Below are positions 1 to 9,535 of a stretch of DNA of 64,000 nucleotides, in pieces. This stretch comes from Opitutus sp. GAS368 (GTDB taxonomy: Bacteria > Verrucomicrobiota > Verrucomicrobiia > Opitutales > Opitutaceae), in contig CAMDOO010000002.1 in the NCBI GenBank assembly GCA_945903545.1, forward strand, positions 1 through 64,000, in the 5' to 3' direction. Positions within the stretch are counted from its first letter, which is position 1. Every line of letters begins with the position of its first letter. Under the pieces are notes generated by a model. It was not told where the DNA came from, searched no databases, and worked only from the letters and a program-made list of their open reading frames with translations. Made by a program: the position numbers and the translations under genes.

Positions 1-436
1 GTCTTCCCTCCGCCGAGTTCAGCTGCCGTAGCCCAGGATCGACCTTGGCGCCTTTGCGTCTTGGCGTGACAAACTCCGAACCAAAAGAACCAGTCTCAGG
101 CTCTGTGTCTCTGTGGCAGAAAAATCCGGGGATGGAGTTCGTGGATCGAAATCTTAATCCGGTTTTATCCGCGCAATCCGTGGTTAAAAAACTTCCGGCG
201 CCCGAGTCCGCCGACTGTCCTCGGTCATCAGATTCCCGGCTCTGTGAGCCCGGCGTCTCCGAGGCAAAATCCGGTTCGGGATCGATCCGGTGACACCAGC
301 CCAAAATTCGGTTCGGTAACCATTTCAGGCTTCCTGCCGTCCCGGTTCGGATCAACAAATTGTTACCCATTCGCGCGGATCTTTCCGGGATCGCGCAGAT
401 CAAAGCCCCCGCCCCGCACCCGCTGACTTTATCCTC
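1..436. other. intergenic region, no gene seen
   Basis: I see no convincing gene here; the open frames have no recognisable protein character. The stretch holds an intergenic repeat at about 107-190 (listed separately) and must contain the promoter of the metalloprotease that starts at 437, but I cannot place -35/-10 boxes with confidence. Confidence 0.5.
107..190. repeat. dispersed intergenic repeat, copy 1
   Basis: The words CTCTGTGGCA, GGATCGAAATC and ATCCGGTTT-n-ATCCGCG occur in the same order here and again at about 63944-64000, at the other end of the window. The right part, read on the minus strand, is a TTTAACC(a/g)CGGATT-n-GCG string that also resembles the repeats at 41880-41920, 43882-43918 and 51749-51782. 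Non-coding; the function is unknown. Confidence 0.6.
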
Positions 437-2839
437 ATGAAGGAATCCCCTCCGCGCCGCCGCCCCCTCCTCACGCTTGGCGCCCTCCTGCTGACCGCGG
501 TGGTGGCCTACCGGTCGGTGCCCCCAGCGCAGGCACCCGCCCTGCCCGTCTCCCGGCGCCCCGCCGTCGCGGTGCCGGCCCCGGAGCCCTTGGCCGCGAA
601 CCCGGCCCAGACCGCTCCGGCCGCCGCGGACGTTCCCTTGGCCGCCGACCAGTTCCTGGCGTTTGTGCAGCCGGCCGATGCCGCCAGCCTCTCCGCCAGC
701 TTGCGCGCCCCGGCCGCGGATGTCCGGTACGTCCGGATCAACCGCGAGCTGATCGAGGGGAAGCAGTCGCCGTTCTGGCAGCCGCGCGACACCGGCCGGC
801 TGGAGCTGCCGCTGCCGGACGGCGGCACGGCGACCGTGGTCATCCAGGACAGCGAGAGCCTCGGCGCGCGGCGCTTCACGAGCGTCGGCAAAATCGAGGG
901 CCGGCCCGACAGCCGCGCGGTCTTCGCCTACAACGAGGGTTTCCTGAGCGCCCATCTCGAGGATCCGGCGCTCGGCGAGTACCAGCTGCGCGCCGCCACC
1001 GAAGAGCTGGAGCAATACTACAAGGTGGACCCAAGTCTCCTGAAACGGAACGCCAGCGATGAGGTCCGGCTCGTCCTGGATGCCGCGAGCGTCGCCGACC
1101 TCGCCCAGCGCAAGCTGGAGCGGGAGCAGTCCGCCGCGCGTCCGGATACCATGATGGATCCCGGTGCGGCCATCGAGGCCGCCAGCGCCGGGCGGAACGT
1201 GGAGGTTCACCTCCTGATGCTCTACACGCAGGGCGTCCGGTCCAACCTGTCCGGCGCGTTTCGCACCGCCGCCATCCAGAGCGATTTCGACAACGCGGTC
1301 GCCCTGCTGAACAGCGACCTCCAGGCGAGCCTCTGCCTGACCCGGGTGCGGCTGGTCCGGATCGCGCAGACCACATACGCCGACGACAATCTCAATTCCT
1401 CCGTCGCCGGCCTGGAGCAAAGCATGCTGATCCGGCTCGCGAGTTCGACGGATAGCATCATGGACGAGATCCACGCCCTCCGGGACCAAGTGGGCGCTGA
1501 CCTGGTGAGCCTCGTGCATCACCGCCCCGACCGCGACAGCGTGGGTCTCGCGTACCGTTTCCCCGTGGACGAGTTCGGCAGCGTGGACAATTCGTTCGGG
1601 GGGTTCTCCGTGGTGGATTTTTTCTACCTGACGGCCGGGCACACGTTCTCCCACGAGATCGGCCACAACCTGGGCAACACCCACAACCGCGAGGACTCCT
1701 CCGGCCAGGGGGCATTTTCCTACAGTTACGGCTACCGCTACACCGCGGCCAGTGGCGTCAAATACCGGGACATCATGTCCTACGACTCGGAGCCGGCGAG
1801 CTACACCTTCCTGCCCTACTTCTCGACGCCGCTGGTGACCCCCACGCAAACCCCCGGCCGGCCGATCGGGCTCGCCGCCGGCAGCAGCGGCGAGTCCGAC
1901 TGCGCGCGCTCGATCGACCAGGTGGCGTTTGAAGTGTCGGCCTTCCGCCTGCAGATGCAGGCCCCGGCGACCAACGGGACCCTCTACGCCGTTTCGACCC
2001 GGGCCTTCGTCGGGCCGGCAGCGGAGCAACAGCTGATCGGGGCCTTCATCATCTCCGGACCGACCGGCTCCACCAAGCGCATGCTGATCCGCGGCAACGG
2101 ACCCGCGTTGGCGGCCTCCGTGCCGAACTTCCTGCCCAATCCGAAGATCACCCTCTTCCGGGTTGACGTCTCCCCCAGCGTGGTGGTCGCCGTGAACGAC
2201 GACTGGAGCACCAACCCCAACGCAGGCGCCATCGCGACCGCCGGCGGGACCAGCGCCGCCGCGAACAGCCTCGATGCCGCCCTGCTCATCGACCTCGCTC
2301 CCGGCATCTACACGGCAAACGTCACCAGTTCGGACGGCCGCACCGGCGTGTCCCTCGTCGAGGCCTATGAGGTCACGACCGCCGGCACGAAGGTGACGGC
2401 CCTCTCGACGCGCGGCTATTCCTCCACGGATCAAATCATGATCGCCGGCTTCATCGTGAACGGCACCGCCGGCACCACCAAGCGCATCGTCATTCGCGGC
2501 CAGGGCCCAAGCCTCGCGCGTCAGGGCGTGGCCGGGGCGATGGACGATCCCGCCCTCGAGCTCTACAACAGCAGCGGCGACCGCATCATGCTGAACGACG
2601 ACTGGGCGCTCAGCCGGACCGCCGGCGACGATTTCCGCCCGCTCGCCGTCGTCTACCCCGAATTGCAGCTGGTGGCCGCGAACATGGCGCCGGCCAACCG
2701 GCGCGAGCCCTGCATCATGGTCGATCTGCCGCCCGGGCTCTACACCGCCTTCCTCAAGCCTTATCAAGATCTCACAGTCACTCCCCAACAGGTAGCCCAA
2801 CCGGGAATAGCCTTGGTAGAAGTGTACGAGATCCCATAG
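437..2839 (+). CDS. secreted reprolysin-like zinc metalloprotease with two C-terminal Opitutaceae-type domains
   Basis: Predicted secreted zinc endopeptidase of 800 residues. The N-terminus has basic residues followed by a hydrophobic stretch, as in a signal peptide. The zinc site HEIGHNLGNTH lies at about residues 406-416, and the Met-turn DIMSYD follows about 40 residues later, as in M12-type (reprolysin/metzincin) proteases; about 200 residues before the zinc site look like a propeptide. After the catalytic domain come two copies (roughly 515-660 and 660-800) of a domain beginning VSTRAF or LSTRGY, followed by GAFII/GFIV, an IRGxGP motif and a DDW motif. The same domain ends the giant delta-60 protein at 34030-39990. 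It is single-gene and convergent with the glycosyltransferase gene. The substrate is unknown. Protease call is firm; the role of the C-terminal domains (surface attachment or export) is inference. Confidence 0.85.
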   Translation: MKESPPRRRPLLTLGALLLTAVVAYRSVPPAQAPALPVSRRPAVAVPAPEPLAANPAQTAPAAADVPLAADQFLAFVQPADAASLSASLRAPAADVRYVRINRELIEGKQSPFWQPRDTGRLELPLPDGGTATVVIQDSESLGARRFTSVGKIEGRPDSRAVFAYNEGFLSAHLEDPALGEYQLRAATEELEQYYKVDPSLLKRNASDEVRLVLDAASVADLAQRKLEREQSAARPDTMMDPGAAIEAASAGRNVEVHLLMLYTQGVRSNLSGAFRTAAIQSDFDNAVALLNSDLQASLCLTRVRLVRIAQTTYADDNLNSSVAGLEQSMLIRLASSTDSIMDEIHALRDQVGADLVSLVHHRPDRDSVGLAYRFPVDEFGSVDNSFGGFSVVDFFYLTAGHTFSHEIGHNLGNTHNREDSSGQGAFSYSYGYRYTAASGVKYRDIMSYDSEPASYTFLPYFSTPLVTPTQTPGRPIGLAAGSSGESDCARSIDQVAFEVSAFRLQMQAPATNGTLYAVSTRAFVGPAAEQQLIGAFIISGPTGSTKRMLIRGNGPALAASVPNFLPNPKITLFRVDVSPSVVVAVNDDWSTNPNAGAIATAGGTSAAANSLDAALLIDLAPGIYTANVTSSDGRTGVSLVEAYEVTTAGTKVTALSTRGYSSTDQIMIAGFIVNGTAGTTKRIVIRGQGPSLARQGVAGAMDDPALELYNSSGDRIMLNDDWALSRTAGDDFRPLAVVYPELQLVAANMAPANRREPCIMVDLPPGLYTAFLKPYQDLTVTPQQVAQPGIALVEVYEIP

Positions 2840-2840
2840 G

Positions 2841-2863
2841 GGCCTGCGGGCGACGCCCGCCGG
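2841..2863. terminator. hairpin between convergent genes
   Basis: GCGGGC and GCCCGC form a short GC-rich stem between the stop codons of the metalloprotease (plus) and the glycosyltransferase (minus). There is no clear T-run on either side, so a bidirectional terminator is only probable. Confidence 0.4.
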
Positions 2864-2874
2864 CCAATCTCAGA

Positions 2875-3696
2875 TTAGGACCGAGGCACAGGCTGGGACG
2901 TGCCTCCATCCACCGGGAACCGCTTCAATCCCGTCCGCTGGGCGAGGACGGCGAGCACGAAGGCGGGATTGGTGCGGAGATAGCGCCCGGCCAGCCGGCG
3001 GGGCTCGGTCGCGAGGCGGAACAGCCATTCCAGGCCCGCGCCCCGCATCCAGCGCGGCGCCTGCGCCACTCGGCCGGAGTGAAAATCAAACGCGGCGCCC
3101 ACGCCGATCAGCACACCCGCCTCGAGCGTCCTCCATTGCTCCGCCATAAAGAGTTCCTGCTTGGGCGTGCCGAGGCCGACCCAGATCACATCCGGCCGCA
3201 CCCGGACGATGTCGGCGCGCCACGCCGCGAGTTCTTCCCCGGTCATCGCCCGATAAGGCGGGGTAAAGCAACCCGCGACCTGCAGGCCGGTGAATCGCCG
3301 CTGCAGCTTCGCCGCCAGTTCCTCCGCCACCCCGGGAGCGCCGCCAAAGAAGTAGTGGCTCAGACCGGAGGGCAGCCCGGCCTCGCACACCGCCAGCATC
3401 AGGTCGGGCCCGTAGACGCGCCCGACCCCCGCGGGACTCAGCCAGACCAGCGGCATGCCGTCGGGCGTCGTGAGCCACGAGCCGTTGAAGGCCCGGCGCA
3501 ACGCGGGGTCGTGCCCCGCCGCCACCACGCCGTGAGCGGTCGCGAGGCAGATGTAGCCGCGGCGCACTGTGCCCCGCACACCGAGAATCAGGTCGCGTGC
3601 CTGGGCCAGCGTGAGCTGCGACACCCCCACCCCGGCCACGTTGGTGCGCGGAAGGACGTCCGCCGGAAGGGAATCGCTCAAGGAAGGCGCGGCCAT
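2875..3696 (-). CDS. WecG/TagA/CpsF family glycosyltransferase
   Basis: Family GT26 enzyme, which transfers a sugar (in well-studied members a ManNAc-type residue) from a UDP-sugar to a lipid-linked intermediate in polysaccharide or teichoic-acid synthesis at the inner face of the membrane. Diagnostic features are the TPDGMP motif early in the domain, the FFGG segment, and the WVGLGTPKQE motif near residue 180; the length of about 273 residues is usual. ATG at 3696 was preferred to a GTG two codons upstream. It stands divergent from the ABC-F gene with only about 50 bp between. No other polysaccharide genes adjoin it, so the acceptor cannot be named. Confidence 0.88.
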   Translation of the reverse strand: MAAPSLSDSLPADVLPRTNVAGVGVSQLTLAQARDLILGVRGTVRRGYICLATAHGVVAAGHDPALRRAFNGSWLTTPDGMPLVWLSPAGVGRVYGPDLMLAVCEAGLPSGLSHYFFGGAPGVAEELAAKLQRRFTGLQVAGCFTPPYRAMTGEELAAWRADIVRVRPDVIWVGLGTPKQELFMAEQWRTLEAGVLIGVGAAFDFHSGRVAQAPRWMRGAGLEWLFRLATEPRRLAGRYLRTNPAFVLAVLAQRTGLKRFPVDGGTSQPVPRS

Positions 3697-3746
3697 GGAC
3701 ACCGACCTTGCGCTGGGGACTGTTCGTTGTCCACGCTGACCCTTCC

Positions 3747-5543
3747 ATGGCCCTCGTGAGTCTCCTTGATGTCAGCCTTAGCTTCGGCGGCGCCCCGCTG
3801 CTCGACCGCGTCAACCTCCAGATTGACCGCGGTGAGCGCGTCTGCCTCGTCGGCCGCAACGGCGCGGGCAAGTCCACGTTGATGAAGGTGATCAACGGGG
3901 AGCTGAAGCCCGACACCGGCCAGGTCTTCCGCCAGCCGGGGGCGCTTTTCTCGACCCTGCGGCAGGAAGTGCCCGCGGGCCTCGCCGGCACGGTGCGCAG
4001 CGTCGTCGAGGGCGAGGACGGCAGCTACGACGAGCACAACGACTGGGAACGGCATGACCGGGTCGAGCGGCTGCTCGAGAGCATGGGGCTGCCCGCCGAG
4101 GCCGAGTTCGCCTCCCTGTCCGCCGGGCAAAAGCGCCGCGTGCTGCTCGCGCAGGGCCTGGCCAGCGATCCGCAGCTCCTGCTGCTCGACGAGCCCACCA
4201 ACCATTTGGACCTCGAGTCCATCCTCTGGCTGGAGGAGTTCCTGCTCGAATGGGGCGGCGCGCTGCTGTTCGTGACCCACGACCGGGCGTTCCTCCGCAA
4301 GATTTCCTCCCGCATCGTCGAGGTGGACCGCGGCCGGCTGATCGGCTGGGCGTGCGACTACGACACCTTCCTCGTGCGCAAGGAGGCCGTGCTCGAGGCC
4401 GAGGAGGTCGAGCGGGCGCAGTTCGACAAGAAGCTGGCCCAGGAGGAGGTCTGGATCCGCCGCGGCGTGAAGGCGCAGCGCTCGCGGGCCAACAACCGCA
4501 TCCACGCCTTGGAAAAGATGCGCGCCGAGCGCGCCGCCCGGCGGGACCGCTCGGGCAAGGCGACCCTCACCGCACAGGAGGCGGACCGCAGCGGCTTCAA
4601 GGTCATCACCTGCGAGGACGCGGGCTTCCGCTATGGCGACCGCTGGATCGTCCGCGGCCTGACCACGCGGATCGAGCGCGGCGACAAGATCGGGATCGTC
4701 GGCCCCAACGGCGCGGGCAAGACCACCCTGCTCCGCCTGCTGCTCGGCCAGCTCAAGCCCCAGACGGGTAGCGTCGAGCAGGGCACCCAGCTCGAGATCG
4801 TGTATTTCGACCAGCTCCGCGCCCAGCTCGACGAGAACATGCGCGTGCAGGACGCCGTGGCCGACGGCAACTCGACGGTCACGATCAACGGCCGCAACCG
4901 CCACGTCATCTCCTACCTCGAGGATTTTCTCTTCGAACCGGGCCGGGCGCGCACCCCCGTGCGGGCGCTCTCGGGCGGCGAACGCAACCGGCTCCTCCTC
5001 GCGCGCCTCTTCACCAAGCCCGCCAACGTGCTGGTGCTCGACGAGCCGACCAACGACCTCGACGCTGAGACGCTCGAACTGCTCGAGGACCTCCTGGTCG
5101 AGTTCGGCGGCACCGTGCTGCTCGTCAGCCACGATCGCGCCTTCCTCAACGAGGTCTGCACCAGCCTGCTCGTGTTCGAGGGCGACGGCTGCGTGGCCGA
5201 CTACACGGGCGGCTACGACGACTGGCCGAAGGAACGCGCCGCCCGCGCCGCGGCGGAAACGGCGGCGGCCGCCGCCCTCAAATTGTCCGCCGAGAACAAG
5301 ACGGCCGCGGCTCCCGCTGCCAAGGCCCGGAAGCTCACCAACAAGGAACGCGCCGAGCTCGACGTCCTTCCCGCAAGGATCGAGGTGCTGGAAAAAGAGC
5401 AGGCCGCGCTGACCGCGCACCTCGCCGATCCGGCCTTCTTCCGCCAAGGCGGCCCGGCGGTGGGCCAGGCCACGGCCCGGCTGGAGGCAATCGAACGCCA
5501 GCTGGCGACCATCTACGAGCGTTGGACGGAACTGGGTGGGTAA
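3747..5543 (+). CDS. ABC-F family ATPase (Uup/EttA-like)
   Basis: Soluble protein with two ATP-binding cassettes and no membrane domain, the ABC-F type acting on ribosomes. Cassette 1 has Walker A GRNGAGKS at about residue 36, the signature LSAGQKRR and the Walker B/D-loop LLLDEPTNHLD. Cassette 2 has GPNGAGKT, LSGGERNR and LVLDEPTNDLD. A charged linker lies between the two, and a C-terminal coiled-coil-like tail of about 80 residues (EKEQAAL...) is typical of Uup. ATG 3747 begins just before the LLDVSLSFGG strand; an upstream in-frame start would add 13 uncharacteristic residues. Translation-factor or DNA-transposition roles known for Uup/EttA cannot be told apart from sequence alone. Confidence 0.88.
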   Translation: MALVSLLDVSLSFGGAPLLDRVNLQIDRGERVCLVGRNGAGKSTLMKVINGELKPDTGQVFRQPGALFSTLRQEVPAGLAGTVRSVVEGEDGSYDEHNDWERHDRVERLLESMGLPAEAEFASLSAGQKRRVLLAQGLASDPQLLLLDEPTNHLDLESILWLEEFLLEWGGALLFVTHDRAFLRKISSRIVEVDRGRLIGWACDYDTFLVRKEAVLEAEEVERAQFDKKLAQEEVWIRRGVKAQRSRANNRIHALEKMRAERAARRDRSGKATLTAQEADRSGFKVITCEDAGFRYGDRWIVRGLTTRIERGDKIGIVGPNGAGKTTLLRLLLGQLKPQTGSVEQGTQLEIVYFDQLRAQLDENMRVQDAVADGNSTVTINGRNRHVISYLEDFLFEPGRARTPVRALSGGERNRLLLARLFTKPANVLVLDEPTNDLDAETLELLEDLLVEFGGTVLLVSHDRAFLNEVCTSLLVFEGDGCVADYTGGYDDWPKERAARAAAETAAAAALKLSAENKTAAAPAAKARKLTNKERAELDVLPARIEVLEKEQAALTAHLADPAFFRQGGPAVGQATARLEAIERQLATIYERWTELGG

Positions 5544-5681
5544 GGCGAAACTTGAGCTTGGATGCCGGCCGGAGATCCCGGCCCACCCCTCACGGGTTAC
5601 ACGTACGACCGGGTAATTCGTGGTAAATTTACCCATGGCCTCCGGCTGGACGTCCGGCGCGATCATCGTATACTTCTCAAC

Positions 5682-6404
5682 ATGAGGATGCTGACAGCCA
5701 CGCTCCGGTTCGCCCTCGCCCTCACGGCCCTGGCCGTGATGGCCGTACCGGCCCGTGCCCAGCTCACGAGCATCACCGGGCTGTTCACGACGGGCGTCAA
5801 TGCCAGCAATGTCCTGCTCGGGAACAACGTGACCGACGCCCACTACGTCATCACCGCCAAACCCGCCGCTGCACCCGCGAACAATCTCGGCAGCTCGAGG
5901 ACCATCACCACGCCCACCGGGGGCTGGACGGCCAACACCTCCACCGCCCGGTGGGTCACGACTCCGGGCACCGCCTCGAATGGCGGCGGCTCCGGAGGCA
6001 CCAACGCCAACCGGGTCTTGGGCGATTTCGACTACACGCTCACCTTCACGATGCCCGCCGGAGCGCAGCTCACCACGGTCTCAATCACCGGCACGGCGGC
6101 CGCGGGCGACTCGGCAACGATCTATGTGAACGGGACCCTGGTCTCGGGTCAGTCCATCGCCGGATCCGCCTCGACCAGCAGCTTCACGCTCGATTCCACG
6201 AACTCGGCCTTCGGCTCGGGCAGCAACACCATCATGTTTCGCGTCAACAACGCGGTCAACAAGAGCTCGTCCGGCCTGTTTGTCGGCAGCATGAGCGGCT
6301 CGGTGATCGTGCCCGAGAATGCGGCGTACCTGCCGGCTGCCGGAGCAGTCGGGATCTACGGGCTGCTGGCCCTGCGCCGGCGCTGGCGGATGCGGAGAGA
6401 CTGA
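5682..6404 (+). CDS. secreted protein with PEP-CTERM-like C-terminus
   Basis: About 240 residues. A clear signal peptide (hydrophobic core ending PARA-Q, cleavage near residue 26) is followed by a Ser/Thr/Gly/Asn-rich, probably beta-rich body with no catalytic motif I recognise. The C-terminus has VPENAAY, a hydrophobic segment (GAVGIYGLLAL) and an arginine cluster RRRWRMRR, the layout of PEP-CTERM sorting signals handled by an exosortase/XrtA system. No exosortase gene is in this window. ATG 5682 was chosen because it gives the signal peptide directly; the longer frame adds 40 residues that break it. Confidence 0.7.
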   Translation: MRMLTATLRFALALTALAVMAVPARAQLTSITGLFTTGVNASNVLLGNNVTDAHYVITAKPAAAPANNLGSSRTITTPTGGWTANTSTARWVTTPGTASNGGGSGGTNANRVLGDFDYTLTFTMPAGAQLTTVSITGTAAAGDSATIYVNGTLVSGQSIAGSASTSSFTLDSTNSAFGSGSNTIMFRVNNAVNKSSSGLFVGSMSGSVIVPENAAYLPAAGAVGIYGLLALRRRWRMRRD

Positions 6405-6413
6405 CGGAGCGTG

Positions 6414-6475
6414 GGTAGGGCCCGCCGTCCCGGCGGGCCGAATTCCGAGGTCGGCTGGGGACAGCCGTCGCTACC
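6414..6475. repeat. nested palindromic intergenic repeat (GGTAG...CTACC)
   Basis: Outer arms GGTAG and CTACC enclose two hairpins: GGCCCGCC with GGCGGGCC at 6419-6439, and CGGCT with AGCCG around GGGGAC at 6452-6467. The second hairpin recurs at 43845-43866. It lies between the convergent PEP-CTERM-like gene and cysN and could also end transcription. Confidence 0.65.
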
Positions 6476-6492
6476 TCCACTGCCGCAGCACC

Positions 6493-7833
6493 TCAGATCA
6501 CGTAGTCGCCGCTCTCCGGCCGCACGAGCTGCTCCGAGGGGAGCAGCATGCCGGCTGCGACCGTGGCGTTCGTGCCCTGCTCGATCAGGATGAAGGAGCC
6601 CGTCAGCCGGTTGGTCGCGTAGCCGTCGTAAACGAGCGGCTTGGCGGTGCGGATGCGGATCTCGCCAATGTCATTCAGCACGAGCTCCGCCGGAGCCGGC
6701 TCGGGCACCAGCGTCGCCATGTTGATGCGGTGGTCGATCTCGGTGACCATCGCCTGCACGGTGTTCGAGGTGTGCTTGAGGAAGTATTTTTTCCCGCGCT
6801 GCAGCGGCCGCTGGTGCATCCAGCAGACCTGCGCGTGGAGGTCCATGCCGGTGCCGGGCAGCTGGTCGAGGCCGATGATCATGTTGCCGCGGCTGATATC
6901 GATGTCGTGCTCGAGCACGAGCGTCACGGACTGCGGGCAGAACGCCTCCGGCAGCGGGCCGTCGAGCGTCCAGATCTCCTTCACGGTGCTGGTCTGGCCG
7001 CCGGGCAGCGCCATGACCTTCTGGCCGACCCGCACGATGCCGCCGGCGATCTGGCCGCTGAAGCCGCGGAAATCGTGCAGCTGGCGGTCGGTCGGGTTGT
7101 TGGGGCGGTTGACCCACTGCACCGGAAAACGGAAGCCGTTCAGGTTGTAGTCGCTGCCGATGTGCACGGTCTCGAGGTGCCCGAGCAGCGTGGGCCCGAC
7201 ATACCAGGGCGTGTGGACCGAGGGATCGACGAGGTTGTCGCCGTTGAGCGCGCTCATCGGGATGAACTTCACGTCCTTGATGTCGAGGCGCGGCAGGAAC
7301 TCGTTGAACTGGTCGCAGATCTCGATGAAGCGCTCCTCGCTCCAGTCGACGAGGTCCATCTTGTTGACGGCGACGACAAGGTGCGGGATGCGGAGCAGCG
7401 ACGCGATGCAGGTGTGGCGGCGGCTCTGCTCGATCACGCCGAGGCGGGCGTCGATGAGCACGATGGACAGGTTGGCGGCCGAGGCGCCCGTGACCATGTT
7501 GCGCGTGTACTGCACGTGGCCCGGGGTGTCGGCGATGATGAACTTGCGGCGCGGCGTGGCGAAGTAGCGGTAAGCGACGTCGATCGTGATGCCCTGCTCG
7601 CGCTCGGCGCGGAGGCCGTCGGTGAGATTGGCGAGGTTGATCTGGCCGCCACCGGTGATGTCGGCCGAGCGCTCGAGCGCCTCGATCTGGTCCTCCATCA
7701 GCGACTTCGAGTCGTAGAGGAGGCGGCCGATGAGGGTGGACTTGCCGTCATCGACACTGCCGCAGGTGTTGAAGCGCAAAATATCCACCGGGTGCGAAAC
7801 CGGCGGGCGGGAGTGGGAAATCGTGGCGGACAT
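6493..7833 (-). CDS. cysN: sulfate adenylyltransferase large (GTPase) subunit
   Basis: GTPase subunit of ATP sulfurylase; GTP hydrolysis drives formation of adenosine phosphosulfate from sulfate and ATP by CysD. G-motifs are visible: GSVDDGKSTL, DTPGHVQY and NKMDLVDW. The 446 residues stop after the EF-Tu-like beta-barrel domains, so no fused APS kinase (CysC) is present. ATG 7833 gives the usual start about 18 residues before the FNTCGSVDDGKS motif; the longer open frame upstream overlaps cysD and is not coding. It is the last gene of cysI-cysH-cysD-cysN, 23 bp after cysD. Confidence 0.95.
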   Translation of the reverse strand: MSATISHSRPPVSHPVDILRFNTCGSVDDGKSTLIGRLLYDSKSLMEDQIEALERSADITGGGQINLANLTDGLRAEREQGITIDVAYRYFATPRRKFIIADTPGHVQYTRNMVTGASAANLSIVLIDARLGVIEQSRRHTCIASLLRIPHLVVAVNKMDLVDWSEERFIEICDQFNEFLPRLDIKDVKFIPMSALNGDNLVDPSVHTPWYVGPTLLGHLETVHIGSDYNLNGFRFPVQWVNRPNNPTDRQLHDFRGFSGQIAGGIVRVGQKVMALPGGQTSTVKEIWTLDGPLPEAFCPQSVTLVLEHDIDISRGNMIIGLDQLPGTGMDLHAQVCWMHQRPLQRGKKYFLKHTSNTVQAMVTEIDHRINMATLVPEPAPAELVLNDIGEIRIRTAKPLVYDGYATNRLTGSFILIEQGTNATVAAGMLLPSEQLVRPESGDYVI

Positions 7834-7856
7834 GAGGTTGTTGGATTCTCGCAGGC

Positions 7857-8795
7857 TCAGAAATATCCGGCTTTTTTTCTGTCTTCCATGGCCGCTTCGG
7901 AGGCCTTGTCGTCGGCGCGGGAGCCGCGCTCGGTGACGCGGGCGGCGGAGATCTCGGTGATGATGTCGTCGAAGGAATGCACCTTCGACTCGATCATGCC
8001 GGTGCTGATCATGTCGGCGATGGTGCGGACGCGGACGACCAGGCGCTTGACCGGCTCCTTCTCCGTCGGGCGGGCGCCGGCGTAGGGATCGGGCGTGGTG
8101 GCGCCGGTGTGGGCCGGCGGCACGGGCAGCCACTGGCCGCCGCGACGGAAGCAGTCGCGCTCGTGGCTGAAGTAGATCGTGGGGACCTCGAGCTGCTCCT
8201 TTTTGATGTACTCCCACACATCCATCTCGGTCCAATTGGAGAGCGGAAAGACGCGCATGTTCTCACCCTGGTTGAGGCGCGCGTTGTAGAGGTTCCAGAT
8301 CTCGGGCCGCTGGTTCTTGGGGTCCCACTGGCCGAAACTGTCGCGGAAGCTGAAGAAGCGTTCCTTCGCGCGGGCCTTCTCTTCGTCGCGCCGGGCGCCG
8401 CCGATGCAGCAGTCGAACTTGAACTCCTCGATCGCGCCGAGCAGGACCGGGGTCTGGAGCTGGTTGCGGCTCACGATGCCGGGCTTCGGCGTGGCGAAAC
8501 CCCGCGCGATGGCGTCGTCCACCGTGCGGATGATGAGTTTGGCGCCGAGCTGCTTGGCGCGCCGGTCGCGGAAATCGATCAGCTCGGGAAACTCGTGCCC
8601 GGTCTCGATGTTCAGGAACGGCATCGGAATTTCCGCGGGGCGGAACGCCTTCTCGGCAAGGCGGAGGAGGCAGATGGAGTCCTTGCCGCCGGAGAAGAGC
8701 AGCGCAGGCCGCTCAAACTCGCCCGCGACCTCGCGCATGACGTGAATGGCCTCGGACTCGAGGTGCTGGAGATGGTCGAGATGGTAGGAGGACAT
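7857..8795 (-). CDS. cysD: sulfate adenylyltransferase small subunit
   Basis: Catalytic subunit of the CysDN ATP sulfurylase; it makes APS from sulfate and ATP. The PP-loop SGGKDSICLLRL lies near residue 40, followed by NIETGHEFPE and the CCIGGARRDEEKARAKER segment; all are hallmark CysD sequences, and the length of 312 residues is normal. ATG 8795 (MSSYHLDHLQHLESEAIHV) is the conventional start. It is 26 bp from cysH and 23 bp from cysN, so the subunits are co-transcribed. Confidence 0.96.
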   Translation of the reverse strand: MSSYHLDHLQHLESEAIHVMREVAGEFERPALLFSGGKDSICLLRLAEKAFRPAEIPMPFLNIETGHEFPELIDFRDRRAKQLGAKLIIRTVDDAIARGFATPKPGIVSRNQLQTPVLLGAIEEFKFDCCIGGARRDEEKARAKERFFSFRDSFGQWDPKNQRPEIWNLYNARLNQGENMRVFPLSNWTEMDVWEYIKKEQLEVPTIYFSHERDCFRRGGQWLPVPPAHTGATTPDPYAGARPTEKEPVKRLVVRVRTIADMISTGMIESKVHSFDDIITEISAARVTERGSRADDKASEAAMEDRKKAGYF

Positions 8796-8821
8796 TCGTG
8801 GAAACTCGTGCAATTAGTGTG

Positions 8822-9493
8822 TCACTCCCTGGCCGCGGATGACGCGGCTTTGCCGCCCCAGGCGGCATGCAGGCCGCACTCGCGCTTCTCGTCGGCCTTG
8901 GCCGGGTCGAAGTAGTCCCACTCGTTGGGCAGGTGGTGCTCGGCGAGGTAGGCGTCGAGCTGGGCGTCGGTGTGGTAGAAAAACGGGCTGAGCTTGAGCG
9001 AGCCAAAGTTCGCGTCGTGCGAGACGATGTCGAGGCCGGCGCGGTTCGGGTTCTGCACCTTGCGGAGCGCGGTGATCCAGACAGTCGGCGCGAGCTCCTT
9101 CATGCCGCGCTGGAAGGGCTCGAGCTTCATCACGGCGCTGAACTGCTTGAGCGCCTCCTCCTGCTCGGTGGTCGGGATCGGGCCGTGGACGGCGTCGCGG
9201 TGGGCGGCGGTCATGCGCGGGAGGAAGGGTTTCAGGTTGAGCTTGAGGCGGGCGCGCAGTTCCTCGGCGTGTTTGTACGTCGCGGGGCGGTTGTAGCCGT
9301 GGTCGACCCAGAGAACGGGGATGTCCGGCTGCGTCTGGACGGCGACATGCAGGATGGCGGCCTCGTACGGGCGGAAGTTGGTCGAGACGATGGCGCGACC
9401 GCCCCCCGCCTGGGCGATGGCCCAGCGCGTGATCTCAAGCGGCGACTTGGCGCGGAGTTCGGCGTTCCAACGGGCGAGCTGTTCGACGTTCAT
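8822..9493 (-). CDS. cysH: phosphoadenylyl-sulfate (PAPS) reductase-type enzyme
   Basis: Cytoplasmic reductase giving sulfite from activated sulfate, using thioredoxin or glutaredoxin. The 223 residues include the nucleotide-binding STNFRPYEA region, WVDHGYN and the C-terminal catalytic ECGLH. The only cysteine in the protein is the one in ECGLH: the CC and CxxC pairs that hold the 4Fe-4S cluster of APS reductases are absent. By family knowledge that points to PAPS as substrate, although no APS kinase (CysC) is encoded beside it or fused to CysN. It sits between cysI and cysD in the operon. Confidence 0.88.
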   Translation of the reverse strand: MNVEQLARWNAELRAKSPLEITRWAIAQAGGGRAIVSTNFRPYEAAILHVAVQTQPDIPVLWVDHGYNRPATYKHAEELRARLKLNLKPFLPRMTAAHRDAVHGPIPTTEQEEALKQFSAVMKLEPFQRGMKELAPTVWITALRKVQNPNRAGLDIVSHDANFGSLKLSPFFYHTDAQLDAYLAEHHLPNEWDYFDPAKADEKRECGLHAAWGGKAASSAARE

Positions 9494-9535
9494 GGCAGGA
9501 GGAAGGATGAGCTAAGGCCAAGGACGCGCCGGAGT

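Noticed and set aside
6319-8085. 588-codon plus-strand frame opposite cysN/cysD
   Set aside because: No family character; cysN and cysD on the minus strand are certain.
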